From Spartobacteria bacterium (GTDB taxonomy: Bacteria > Verrucomicrobiota > Verrucomicrobiia > Chthoniobacterales > UBA10450): 64,000 nucleotides of DNA. Below, piece by piece: positions 28,366-36,515 of the stretch. The DNA lies in NCBI GenBank assembly GCA_003169975.1, contig PNAA01000025.1, forward strand, positions 99,160 to 163,159. Reading direction: 5' to 3'. Made by a program: the position numbers and the translations under genes. The first letter of the stretch is position 1. Each line of letters opens with the position of its first letter. The notes below the pieces were generated by a model. It was given only the letters and a program-made list of their open reading frames with translations. It searched no databases and was not told the DNA's origin.

Positions 28366-29181
28366 TTGCCTGACCTCCGTGTCTCGCTTTTGTTGACGGC
28401 GTTGCATCGCTTCATTTCGCTCACCGGGATCCTGGCCGGCCTCCTCGCTGTTTCGTGTCCGACTGCGCGGGCGGACGACGACCCGCTGCAGGGAACGACA
28501 GAGGAATTTTTCTCGCTGGTCCGTGCTGGCGCGGTGATCCTCGAGAACACCGACGGTTCGATCCACGTCTACGGCTGGAACGAGCCGCGCGTACGACTCG
28601 TTGCGCTGCGCAAGGCTTACACGGAATCCCGCCTGCATGAGATCCGCGTCGAGGCCAACGCGCAGCCCGCGTCGCTCACCGTCCGCACAAACATCCCGGC
28701 TGAGTCCGGCCTTTTCGCCGATCGTTCCGGCACGGTTGATTACACCGTCACGGTTCCCGAGACGGCACAGCTGAAACTGAAGCTCGTGAACGGCGACGTC
28801 ACGCTGCAAGGATTGCGCGGCGGGAGCGCCCATATCGAGTTGATCAACGGACGGATCACCGCCCTCAACTGCTTCGCGCGCGTGCAGGCTCGCGCGGTCA
28901 ACGGCGTGCTGGAGGTCTTTTACGAATGGTGGGAAAATCTTCCCGCGGCTTTCGATTATGCGCTCCAGCATGGCAAGATCGCCGCTCGACTTCCCGGCAA
29001 CGCGCGTTTCGCGGTCGATGCTGCGACCGCCAATGGTTGGATCCACGAGGGATTTAAGTTTCATTTGCCCACCAACGTCGGCCCCGGCCAGTCGCTCAAG
29101 GCGGCCACCGCGCCGGGCGGCGTGGTGTCGTTAGGCTTGCGCACCGGTCGCGGGAACATCAACCTCGAGGCCCTTCCCTAG
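28366..29181 (+). CDS. Exported DUF4097-like beta protein
   Basis: About 271 aa from TTG 28366, preferred because GAAGGG lies 5 bp upstream and a signal peptide (VSLLLTALHRFISLTGILAG, cleavage near ARA-DD) then falls at the N-terminus. An ATG at 28249 gives 310 aa but buries the signal. The mature protein has the DUF4097 pattern of alternating GxxTxxxxxG strands (LVNGDVTLQGLRGGSAHIEL, INGRITALNC, VNGVLEVFYEW). Likely periplasmic or outer-surface. Stands alone between divergent and convergent neighbours. Confidence 0.72.
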   Translation: MPDLRVSLLLTALHRFISLTGILAGLLAVSCPTARADDDPLQGTTEEFFSLVRAGAVILENTDGSIHVYGWNEPRVRLVALRKAYTESRLHEIRVEANAQPASLTVRTNIPAESGLFADRSGTVDYTVTVPETAQLKLKLVNGDVTLQGLRGGSAHIELINGRITALNCFARVQARAVNGVLEVFYEWWENLPAAFDYALQHGKIAARLPGNARFAVDAATANGWIHEGFKFHLPTNVGPGQSLKAATAPGGVVSLGLRTGRGNINLEALP

Positions 29182-29190
29182 CGCCAGTGC

Positions 29191-30291
29191 TCAGCGCGTG
29201 GCGCCGAATTGCTCCAGCGCCTTGTGGTCGTTCTCTGCCTTCGCGAGGAGGCCGAGTTTACGGTAGCACTCCTCTCGCTTCGCCAGCGCGGCCACCGTCT
29301 GGTTGATCGCGAGTGCCTGGGTCAGCGAATCGATCGCCCCGGGATAGTCGGCCCGGCGCATTTCCAACTCACCGCGATATTGCCAGGCGGTGGAAAAATT
29401 GGGATCGAGTTCCGTCGCGCGTTTGATTTGCTCATAGGCTTCGGGTTCGCGCTTTAACTTCTCGAGCGCGTAACTCGCTTCGGCGCAGGCGCCGGCTGAT
29501 TTCGGATCGGACTGGAGCGCGCTTTCGGCATCGGCCAGCGCGAGTTGTGGCTGGCCGATCTCATTCAACTGCCAGGCGCGATTCGTGCGCAAATCCGCGC
29601 TCCCTGGTTCAGCGGTAATTTCCGCATCGAGACGTCTGATCGTCTCCAGGAATTCCGGCGAGAGCGCCTCGAGCCGGAGCGTGCTATTGACCGCCGAACT
29701 GGCCGGCTCCGCGGTGGGGCTGAGTGCCCGCTCCGCCAACGCGCGAAACAACTGCGGGCGGACCGCGGTGGGCGCGAGTTGCGCGGCTTTCGTAGCATCA
29801 TCGAGCGCCAGCGCCGCGTCTTCGGCGCGGAGGAAAAGCAGGGCGCGGTCGGTCAGTAATTCCGCGTCGTTAGGCAGGGCGGCCAGGTCCTTGTCCAGCT
29901 CGCGCACTTCCGCGAGAAATTTTCCGAGGCGGTCGAACAGCACGGCTTGTTGCCAGACGAGCGGATCCTGCGGCGCGAGATGTTCTGCGCGGTGCAGATC
30001 GGCCAGCGCAGTCTCCCAGTTGTGCAGATGCCGGTAACAGATCGCGCGGTTAATCAGCGCGACGATGGTCTCATTTGACTGCATCGCGCGCGTCCAGGCA
30101 GCGGCCGCTTCCGGCCAGCGGCCGGCGGCCTGTTCCACGCGCGCCAGCGTCACCGCCGGCACGACGGAGCGGTTATGCAAGGCCCGGCCTGGCTCTATCC
30201 GCGGAGCCCTTTCTTCCTCCGAACTAGTTCGGCGGCAGCCGATCATGGCGACGAGGATGAGGACGAGGACGAGCCGGCGGGAGAAATTCAT
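29191..30291 (-). CDS. Tetratricopeptide-repeat lipoprotein
   Basis: 366 aa. A type II signal with lipobox AMIG-C near residue 19 predicts a lipid-anchored periplasmic protein. Eight or so TPR-like helical repeats follow (ALADLHRAEHLAPQDPLVWQQA, ALADAESALQSDPKSAGACA, AIDSLTQALAINQTVAALAKREECYRKLG). TPRs mediate protein contacts; no partner is evident. Convergent with the DUF4097-like gene (9-bp gap). Confidence 0.85.
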   Translation of the reverse strand: MNFSRRLVLVLILVAMIGCRRTSSEEERAPRIEPGRALHNRSVVPAVTLARVEQAAGRWPEAAAAWTRAMQSNETIVALINRAICYRHLHNWETALADLHRAEHLAPQDPLVWQQAVLFDRLGKFLAEVRELDKDLAALPNDAELLTDRALLFLRAEDAALALDDATKAAQLAPTAVRPQLFRALAERALSPTAEPASSAVNSTLRLEALSPEFLETIRRLDAEITAEPGSADLRTNRAWQLNEIGQPQLALADAESALQSDPKSAGACAEASYALEKLKREPEAYEQIKRATELDPNFSTAWQYRGELEMRRADYPGAIDSLTQALAINQTVAALAKREECYRKLGLLAKAENDHKALEQFGATR

Positions 30292-30375
30292 TGGCGCGGA
30301 CAGGGAAATACGGAAGATAAGGAGAGCGTTCCCGGTTCAATCCGCAATCAACAATTAGCGATCAGCAATTCTCAC

Positions 30376-30861
30376 ATGCCTTCCTTCGACATTGTCTCCG
30401 AGATCGACAAACAGGAGATCGACAACGCGCTCAACCAGGCGCGCAAAGAGCTCGCCGCGCGCTTTGATTTCAAGGGGACGGTCGCCGAGATCGAGCACGA
30501 GAAGGACAAGATCGTTCTGACGGCGGAGGACGCGTCGCGCCTGCGCGGCTTGCGCGAGATCGTCATCGGGAAATTGTCGAAGCGCGGGGTTGATCTGCGG
30601 AACATCGATCAACAGGAGCCGGCGATTTCGTCGATCGGCCACGCGCGGCAGGAGCTGAGAATTCAGCAGGGACTGGAAGGCGATAAGGCGAAGGAAATCA
30701 TTGTGGCGATCAAGGGCGCGGGCTTCAAGGTGCAAAACCAGCTCCAGGAACGCCAGATTCGCGTCACGGGAAAAAAGCGCGACGAGCTGCAGGAAGTGAT
30801 CGCTTTTGTGAAGAGCAAGGATTTCGGCGTTGCGACGTATTTCCAGAACTTCAGGGACTAA
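30376..30861 (+). CDS. YajQ family nucleotide-binding protein
   Basis: 161 aa. MPSFDIVSEIDKQEIDNALN at the start, central FDFKGT and a C-terminal KSKDFGVATYFQNFRD match YajQ over its full length. Family members bind c-di-GMP or RNA and act with transcription factors. An in-frame ATG far upstream (30175) was rejected because it adds sequence overlapping the divergent lipoprotein gene. Confidence 0.95.
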   Translation: MPSFDIVSEIDKQEIDNALNQARKELAARFDFKGTVAEIEHEKDKIVLTAEDASRLRGLREIVIGKLSKRGVDLRNIDQQEPAISSIGHARQELRIQQGLEGDKAKEIIVAIKGAGFKVQNQLQERQIRVTGKKRDELQEVIAFVKSKDFGVATYFQNFRD

Positions 30862-30897
30862 CTGTCGGTCGATACGCTGCGTTCCGTTCAGGTTGTT

Positions 30898-30949
30898 CGG
30901 AGGGACATGCTTCCGCATGTCCTTGGACGCTCGGAAGCGCGTCCCTCCG
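30898..30949. repeat. Palindromic GGAGGGACATGC element
   Basis: Outer arms CGGAGGGAC and GTCCCTCCG enclose an internal hairpin ACATGCTTCCGCATGT and a GGAAGCG segment. It fills the gap between the converging YajQ and MoaD genes and may serve as a two-way terminator. Confidence 0.7.
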
Positions 30950-31234
30950 CTAGCCGCCTTGCACCGGCGGCATGATTGCGATTTGATCGTTAGGCTGGAT
31001 GAGGTAATCGCGCGCGACGAATTCGACCCCTGCGCCAACGAGAAGGTTGCGATCCCATTTCTCCAGCGCGGAATGGGCCAAATAAAGCTGCGCGAGCAGG
31101 TCCGAGACCGTGGCGCCGCCGGGCAAATCGATGGTCGTCTCTCCCGTTCCGACGATCTCCTTCAGCTGCGAAAAGAATTGCACCGTGATCCGCGTCGCTT
31201 GTCGGCGTTCGTCAGTGGTCGTTAGGTGAGGCAA
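30950..31234 (-). CDS. moaD: MoaD/ThiS family sulfur carrier
   Basis: About 94 aa from TTG 31234, chosen because AAGGAG lies 4 bp upstream within the end of hpt, giving a coupled start. A GTG at 31183 would cut the first beta strand. The ubiquitin-like beta-grasp is evident: ITVQFFSQLKEIVG, TVSDLLAQLY, and the C-terminal PPVQGG whose Gly-Gly is adenylated and thiocarboxylated. It supplies sulfur for molybdopterin synthesis. Overlaps hpt by 23 bp in another frame. Other Mo-cofactor genes are at 46.1-48.0 kb. Confidence 0.85.
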   Translation of the reverse strand: MPHLTTTDERRQATRITVQFFSQLKEIVGTGETTIDLPGGATVSDLLAQLYLAHSALEKWDRNLLVGAGVEFVARDYLIQPNDQIAIMPPVQGG

Positions 31235-31763
31235 TTTTCTCCTTCCGCAGGACGCCGATGCACGGGAGGTTGCGATACCGTTCCATGTAATCGAGTCCGT
31301 AACCGACCACGAATTCGTCGCCAATATTGAACCCCACGTAATCGGCTTCCACCGGGCGCAGCCGTGCCTTCAGTTTGCGCACGAGGACGCAAATTTTCAC
31401 GCTCAGCGGCCGCTCCGTCGTCAGCTTGTCGCGAATCGCCGCCAGGGTCACGCCGCTGTCGAGAATGTCGTCGAGGATGAGGATGTGCCGCCCGGCCACA
31501 TCCGGCAGCGCGACTTGCTTGAAGATCACTTCGCCTGTGGTCGTGGTGCCGCCGTGATAACTGGCGACGCTCAGGCAGTCCAACTTCAATGAGAGCGGAA
31601 TGCGCCGGAGCAGGTCCGCGGCGAAAATGAGGCTGCCGTTGAGCACCGCGATGACGGTCAGCTCGCGGTTTTGATATTCGCCGGTGATCTCGGCCGCGAG
31701 CTCATCGAGGCGGCGCAGGATGGTCGGCTCATCGAAAAGAACGCGCTCGAGGTCTTCCTGCAT
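31212..31763 (-). CDS. hpt: Hypoxanthine phosphoribosyltransferase
   Basis: About 183 aa from ATG 31763 (MQEDLERVLF), which matches the family start; a GTG three codons upstream is possible. The PRPP-binding loop ILILDDILDSGVTL lies near 98-111, with NGSLIFAADLLRRI and the C-terminal DYVGFNIGDEFVVGYGLDY purine-site motif. Purine salvage in the cytoplasm. Confidence 0.95.
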   Translation of the reverse strand: MQEDLERVLFDEPTILRRLDELAAEITGEYQNRELTVIAVLNGSLIFAADLLRRIPLSLKLDCLSVASYHGGTTTTGEVIFKQVALPDVAGRHILILDDILDSGVTLAAIRDKLTTERPLSVKICVLVRKLKARLRPVEADYVGFNIGDEFVVGYGLDYMERYRNLPCIGVLRKEKIASPNDH

Positions 31764-31776
31764 CGGGATCACTTAA

Positions 31777-31907
31777 GCAGGAAAGCAGGAAAGCAGGAAG
31801 AGAATGTGGGCTTCCGAAGGTAAGAGCCGCCTTTGTGCGGCGATGGTCGCGGCGCAAGGAAGTGTTTACCTGCACTCGATCGGGGCACAAAGGCCCCTCC
31901 CACATTC
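31777..31907. repeat. Tandem octamer followed by a palindromic element
   Basis: Three tandem copies of GCAGGAAA/G lie at 31777-31800. An inverted repeat follows, with outer arms GAATGTGGG (31802-31810) and CCCACATTC (31899-31907) and inner GCCTTTGTGC-like/GCACAAAGGC arms. It occupies the gap upstream of hpt. Confidence 0.65.
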
Positions 31908-31913
31908 ATCTCA

Positions 31914-32516
31914 TCACGGCTGCGCGAGCGCGGCCGTGATTTCCTGCGTTAGTTTCGCGTCGGCCCGGATCGCCGCGCCGCGCCGCCAGAGCTCCGCGGC
32001 GCGGGCTTTATCACCGGCTCTCCTCGCGGCTTCGCCCGCGTTCAGGTAGAGCAGTTGCTGATCAGCCGGTTTCAATTTCGCGGGATCTTTTTCCACCATC
32101 GCGAGCAACTCCTCCAACTGCGCGCGCGCGATCTTGCGGCGGCCGAGAAAGAGCGGAAGCGCTTCATTCGTCACGGCGCGCGTCAGCTGCACCCGCGCGT
32201 CCGCCGGGACGGCGGCGGCCGCTTCGTCCATCAGCGCAATCCCTTTACGCAAAGCATCGAGCTTCGCCTTGCCGAGCCCAAGGTCGCGGCTGCGCAAAGT
32301 GTAGGCGCTGCCCAGGTAAACTCGGGCCACTTGGTCGTTAGGCTGAACGGCCAGGACCTTCTCCAACTCCGCGATGCAATCGAGCACCGCCTGCTGGTCG
32401 CCCGCGAGTCCGCGCGCGTAGAGACCGGCCGCCGGGTTGGCGCTCGGCGCAGCCGTGCTCACGGCCGCCGGCCAAATGGCACCGACGAAAAGGAGCGCGA
32501 GCAGATGCCGGGTCAT
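31914..32516 (-). CDS. Exported helical-repeat (TPR-like) protein
   Basis: About 200 aa from ATG 32516. A signal peptide is clear (HLLALLFVGAIWPAAVSTAA, cleavage near residue 22). The rest is alanine-rich alpha-helical with TPR-like units (LEKVLAVQPNDQVARVYLGS, LLYLNAGEAARRAGDKARAAELW). Probably periplasmic scaffold. No specific family recognised. Divergent from the sulfotransferase, starts only 8 bp apart. Confidence 0.75.
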   Translation of the reverse strand: MTRHLLALLFVGAIWPAAVSTAAPSANPAAGLYARGLAGDQQAVLDCIAELEKVLAVQPNDQVARVYLGSAYTLRSRDLGLGKAKLDALRKGIALMDEAAAAVPADARVQLTRAVTNEALPLFLGRRKIARAQLEELLAMVEKDPAKLKPADQQLLYLNAGEAARRAGDKARAAELWRRGAAIRADAKLTQEITAALAQP

Positions 32517-32524
32517 TTGAAACA

Positions 32525-33433
32525 ATGGACAAAGCGACCGGCAAAAACAAACTTGGGTCACGCCCCCGCGGCGGCTTGATGCTTTTCCGAAACAAATGGC
32601 GAGACCCAGACCGGAACATCATCGCGTTCACGACCCACAAGGCCGGCTCGATGGTGCTCCATCGCGTCCTGAAGGACGTCTGCGAGCTGAACCGCATCCG
32701 TTACTATTCGCCTAACGAGAGCCGGACGATGCTCCCGTTCGACCGGATGTTTGCGGGCCGCGATTTCATCGCGAAGAAACGCGGCTGCTTCGGCCCGATC
32801 CGTTTTTTCGTGCCGAGCAAGGCGATCGCCGAGGCCAGCGTCATCCTCCACCTGCGCGATCCGCGCGATGTGCTCACCTCGATGTTTTACTCCTACTGCT
32901 ACATGCACGCGGGCGAGATCGACGCCCACACCGGCTATCGCAAGGAAGTGGCGGAGGCGGGGATCGACCATTTCGTGCTCGATATGGTGGCCGAGCCCTT
33001 CTACGCCTACCGCGGCGATTACGGGATCGGCTCGCGCTACAAGGAGCATGTCGGCACCGTGCTCGACCGCTACGAGCGCTACCTCACGGAGCTGCTCGGC
33101 CGGCCCAACACAACCGTCGTCTCCTACGAGGAGATGGTGCTGGCCTTCCCTTCCTGGCTGGAAAAGATCGTCAGCGCTTTCGCTTTGCCCGATCCCGACG
33201 AGACCCGCGCCGTCGTCGCGGCGCGCCACGCGAACAGCGTCGCGGCGGGCGAGGAGGATGTGTGGTCGCACAAACGCAAAGTGACGCCCGGCGATCATCG
33301 GGAAAAGTTGCAGGCGGAAACCATCCGCGAGCTGGACAAGATATTCGCCCCGGTGCTCGACAAGCTCGGCTACTCCGGCCGCGCCTACGCGGAGACCGGC
33401 ATCCCGGTCCCGCATTGTAGCCGGGGTCGGTGA
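32525..33433 (+). CDS. P-loop sulfotransferase family protein
   Basis: 302 aa from ATG 32525; ATG 32579 is an alternative. The 5'-phosphosulfate loop is FTTHKAGSMVLHRVL (about 35-49) and the 3'-phosphate motif is ILHLRDPRDVLTSMFYS (about 107-123), with a conserved VVSYEEMV strand. It transfers sulfate from PAPS to an unknown acceptor, perhaps a polysaccharide or lipid. The last residues (HCSRGR) are read from the palindromic element starting at 33415, so the native C-terminus may have been altered by repeat insertion. Confidence 0.87.
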   Translation: MDKATGKNKLGSRPRGGLMLFRNKWRDPDRNIIAFTTHKAGSMVLHRVLKDVCELNRIRYYSPNESRTMLPFDRMFAGRDFIAKKRGCFGPIRFFVPSKAIAEASVILHLRDPRDVLTSMFYSYCYMHAGEIDAHTGYRKEVAEAGIDHFVLDMVAEPFYAYRGDYGIGSRYKEHVGTVLDRYERYLTELLGRPNTTVVSYEEMVLAFPSWLEKIVSAFALPDPDETRAVVAARHANSVAAGEEDVWSHKRKVTPGDHREKLQAETIRELDKIFAPVLDKLGYSGRAYAETGIPVPHCSRGR

Positions 33434-33486
33434 CCCCGGACGGGATCGACGTCTTTTCTCCCCGGGGTCACCGACCCCGGCTACAA
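33415..33486. repeat. GTAGCCGGGG palindromic element (family A, copy 1)
   Basis: Near-perfect inverted repeat. The left arm is TTGTAGCCGGGGTCGGTGAC and the right arm TCACCGACCCCGGCTACAA, with each arm itself a GGGGTC/GACCCC hairpin. Other copies: 44932-45007, 52828-52905, 54509-54586 and a degenerate one at 55426-55500. REP/BIME-like. Confidence 0.85.
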
Positions 33487-33641
33487 CTTCCCCGGAGGCA
33501 GGCGGAGCGCCTGCCCTACAACGCAACTCAGCTGCGAGCTTGCAGGGCAATCCGCCCCGGTTGCCGTCGGCTTCGAGTCGCCCAAAAACTTCTTGAGATC
33601 ATCGGCCCGAAGCGAGAGAGAAACCTTCGCCAGAAAATCTC

Positions 33642-34283
33642 ATGCCACTCGGACGCACGCCTCTTTTTCGTAAGCTGAGCCAGATGGTGCGGCAGGCGCG
33701 TTGGCTGAATGAAAATCCGCAACACCGCACTTTTTTCTTCGAGGCGCGGGAAGCGGCGCGGGTTTCGCGGCGCGATTTCGTGCGCATGCTTGGCGGGGCT
33801 GGGCTGCTGACGGCAGCCGGAGGTCTCGCGCCGCGGCCGGCAAAGGGATCAACGAGCCTGGGCGCGGCTGGCGGCGAACCGGTGGCGATCATCGGCGCCG
33901 TGGTGGCTGGGCTAACGGCGGCTTGTCGTTTACTGCAAGCCGGCGTGCCTTGCGAAATCTTCGAAGGGAGCGAGCGAATCGGCGGTCGCATGTTGACGAA
34001 GTATGACTTCAACAAGGATGCGATGTTTTGTGAGCTCGGCGGTGAGCTGGTCGACTCGAATCACGCCGCCCTGATCGCGCTGGCGGGCGAACTCGGAGTG
34101 GGAATTCAGGAACTCAAAGGCGAGGATAAAGGGGTCGATCTCTACTTTTTCGGCGGCAAACATTACCGCGACGAGCAGCTCATCCCGCTCTTTCAACCGT
34201 TCGCGCAGAAGCTCGCCGCAGATTTTGACGGCATTTACGATGCCGAACAGAATTTTACGGAGAAGGCCGCCAGATTCGACCGT
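33642..34283 (+). pseudogene. Flavin amine oxidase, N-terminal fragment
   Basis: About 214 codons are intact: a Tat-type leader (SRRDFVRMLGGAGLLTAAGG at about 42-61), then the FAD dinucleotide motif as AIIGAVVAGLTAACRLL and GGRM. The normal GxGxxG has lost its second glycine to valine. The frame reaches AARFDR and should continue MSLAAYLAETGKGVEKW..., but that continuation is present inverted (34284-34361), and the remaining ~250 residues are absent. Exported monoamine-oxidase-like enzyme, now non-functional. Confidence 0.85.
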
Positions 34284-34361
34284 GTAAGCCACACGCAACA
34301 TGTCGACCACCCATTTCTCCACTCCCTTGCCCGTCTCCGCGAGATACGCCGCGAGACTCAT
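34284..34361 (-). pseudogene. Inverted 78-bp piece of the amine oxidase gene
   Basis: Read on the minus strand from ATG 34361 it encodes SLAAYLAETGKGVEKWVVDM then LRVAYT. This is exactly the sequence expected after FDR in the amine oxidase on the plus strand. Flanking bases TCGACCG and CGATCGA give microhomology at the breakpoints. Confidence 0.85.
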
Positions 34362-34985
34362 CCGATCGAGATACGGAGGAAATCAGAGATATCTTCGCTC
34401 CTTTCGTACAGGGTTCTTCGTCCATTCACCAACAGTTCGGCGGCCTGGGCCTGGAGTTATCGATTTGCAAGAAGCTCATGGAGGCCCACGGGGGATCTAT
34501 TTCCGTCCAAAGCGCCGGCTTGAATCTTGGCTCCAGCTTCACGCTCCGATTTCGCTGCGCCGGCGTGGAAGCTGCGATTCCGCTTCCTCAGCGGGAAACG
34601 CTGACCGACCCGCTGAGCATCCTCCTGGTCGAGGACCATGAGGATTCGCGCGACTGTTTGTTCCGGCTGCTGCAGATGCGGGGCCATGACGTCATCGAAG
34701 CCGGGAATGGCGCGGAAGCGCTGCAATTCGCCCAAAGCTGCAGTTTCGATCTGCTGATCACCGATATCAGCCTTCCCGACGTGAATGGATTGGCATTATT
34801 GGGAGAAGTTAAGAGAAAAGCAGCCGGGCCTCGAAGGCGTCACGATGAGCGGCTACGCGATGCCGCTCGATGTGGTAAAAAGCAAGGAAGCCAGTTACCT
34901 CGCACATCTCGCCAAACCGGTGAGTCTGGCCCAACTGGACGAGGCCATTCGGAAAGTTGTTCATCGGACCCGAATGCAGCCGTGA
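34362..34985 (+). pseudogene. Sensor kinase/receiver remnant (3' end of a hybrid kinase)
   Basis: The plus-strand frame begins mid-domain in an HATPase, EEIRDIFAPFVQGSSSIHQQ, then GGLGLELSICKKLMEAHGG; the G2 box shows Glu where Gly is usual. A receiver follows (SILLVEDHEDSRDC, phospho-acceptor in LLITDISLPDVNG). An extra G in GGG at 34801-34803 shifts the frame; downstream the other frame gives EKLREKQPGLEGVTMSGYA, the LAKP lysine motif and a stop at 34985. No 5' part exists: the fragment is joined directly to the amine oxidase debris. Confidence 0.82.
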
Positions 34986-35138
34986 ATCCAGCATTTGTAA
35001 ATACACCTGCGGCCCGCAGCATTCCGTGCGATATTAGGTCGCACGGGTCGTATCGGGAGATTCCCGCCACTCAGATCTTCGCCGCCGCCGCCGGAGCGCA
35101 ACTGCGCGCTCCGATCACCACGCCACCGCCTCACCAAT

Positions 35139-36116
35139 ATGGTTTTTTTCCGCATACCCACACACCGCATCAACTGGATCACCAGCTCATTCCTGATGGG
35201 CACGCTCGCGCTGACTCTGACCGCGGTGCCGATTTATCTTTGGCGCTTCGGATTAGATTGGTTCCAGGTGCTGCTCTTTGCCCTGATGCTGATCGCGACC
35301 GGTTTTAGCATCACGCTGGGTTATCATCGTCTCTTTTCTCACATTACTTTCCGGGCCGCGCTACCGGTGCGGCTCTTGACGGCCATCTTCGGGGCGGCGG
35401 CCTTCGAAAACTCCGTCCTGATGTGGGCGAGCGAACATCGCAATCACCATAAGCACGTGGACCACGACGATGACCCGTACAATATCTCGAAGGGCTTTTT
35501 CCATGCCCACATTGGGTGGCTCCTGTTCAAGCTCAATCCCGAAGGACCGTACGACAACGTTGCGGATCTCGAAAAGGACGGGCTGCTGCGCTGGCAGGAC
35601 AAACACATTCAGACGATCGCGGTGACGATGGGCTTCGTGCTGCCGGCGTTACTGGGTGCGGCGTGGAATGGCTGGAGCGGGGCGCTCGGCGGGTTTCTCA
35701 TCGCCGGGGTGGCGCGCGTCGTGGTCCTGCAGCACTGCACCTTTCTCATCAACAGCGCGTGTCATGTCTTCGGGGCCCAGCCGTATTCGAAGAAGTGCAG
35801 CGCGCGCGATTCCTTTCTCATGGCGCTCTTCACCTTTGGCGAAGGTTATCATAACTATCACCACGAATTTCAGTATGACTATCGCAACGGAGTGAAGCCC
35901 TGGCAGTTTGATCCGACCAAGTGGATGATCTGGTCGCTGTCGAAGCTCGGGCTGGCGAGGAACCTGCGGTCCGTGCCCGCGGAGAAGATCCGTTTGGCCG
36001 AAGCGCGGCAAATGGCCGAAACGGGCGCCAGTGACGAGCCGGCATATCTTGTTCCTGCCGTCGCTTCCGTTTATTCAATCATGGGCGGATCCTCGGGATC
36101 AGATCAATCTATCTGA
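35139..36116 (+). CDS. Acyl-CoA/fatty acid delta-9 desaturase
   Basis: 325 aa integral membrane di-iron desaturase. The three histidine boxes are HRLFSH (63-68), EHRNHH (99-104) and EGYHNYHH (around 235), spaced as in stearoyl-CoA desaturases. Hydrophobic pairs lie at about 15-60 and 165-205. It introduces a double bond in acyl chains in the inner membrane, using ferredoxin or cytochrome. ATG follows a 150-bp gap from the kinase remnant in which nothing recognisable was seen. Confidence 0.94.
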   Translation: MVFFRIPTHRINWITSSFLMGTLALTLTAVPIYLWRFGLDWFQVLLFALMLIATGFSITLGYHRLFSHITFRAALPVRLLTAIFGAAAFENSVLMWASEHRNHHKHVDHDDDPYNISKGFFHAHIGWLLFKLNPEGPYDNVADLEKDGLLRWQDKHIQTIAVTMGFVLPALLGAAWNGWSGALGGFLIAGVARVVVLQHCTFLINSACHVFGAQPYSKKCSARDSFLMALFTFGEGYHNYHHEFQYDYRNGVKPWQFDPTKWMIWSLSKLGLARNLRSVPAEKIRLAEARQMAETGASDEPAYLVPAVASVYSIMGGSSGSDQSI

Positions 36117-36173
36117 GCTAAGGTCGATCAGGTGACTTTCAGTCGCGGTCGTGCGCCGCGACCCGGTCGGCGG

Positions 36174-36452
36174 TTAGTCGCGAATGTGTCGTCTCAGTTC
36201 CCACACCCGCAGGGCAGCAAGGAACAGCCGGCGGGTCCGTTCCAGCCGGCCGACTGGTGGGGGAAGCGGTGGCTCAACCGGGGCGACGTTCTCTTCCGGG
36301 GGAGCGTTCCGCTTGCGCGGTCCGTTCGCGCCACGCTTGCGTAACCGCTGCGCGCGGGGTTTGGACGCCCCCGAGGCAGATTTCTTCTTCTGTCCGGGAC
36401 CGCCTCCAGCTAGGTCGAGTGGCGTCATGTTTTCGCCACTGCCTTTCAGCAT
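36174..36452 (-). CDS. Possible small basic protein, 92 aa
   Basis: Low-complexity frame rich in K, R and P (GQKKKSASGASKPRAQRLRK, PPEENVAPVEPPLPPP) with a helical C-terminus (ERTRRLFLAALRVWELRRHI). It follows ctlX-like gene 36516 by 63 bp on the same strand. No family recognised. It could be a nucleic-acid-binding tail protein or a chance frame in GC-rich DNA. Without it the gap 36117-36515 would be non-coding. Confidence 0.35.
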   Translation of the reverse strand: MLKGSGENMTPLDLAGGGPGQKKKSASGASKPRAQRLRKRGANGPRKRNAPPEENVAPVEPPLPPPVGRLERTRRLFLAALRVWELRRHIRD

Positions 36453-36515
36453 CTCCCGCGCCAGCTTCGCGCCGGTCCCGCTTCTCCGGGGCGAAGCCGC
36501 CCGGCGCGAAAACGC

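Noticed and set aside
34478..35308. 276-codon frame starting in the kinase remnant
   Set aside because: Only residues up to about 34800 are receiver-like; beyond the extra G the frame is out of phase and overlaps the desaturase gene.
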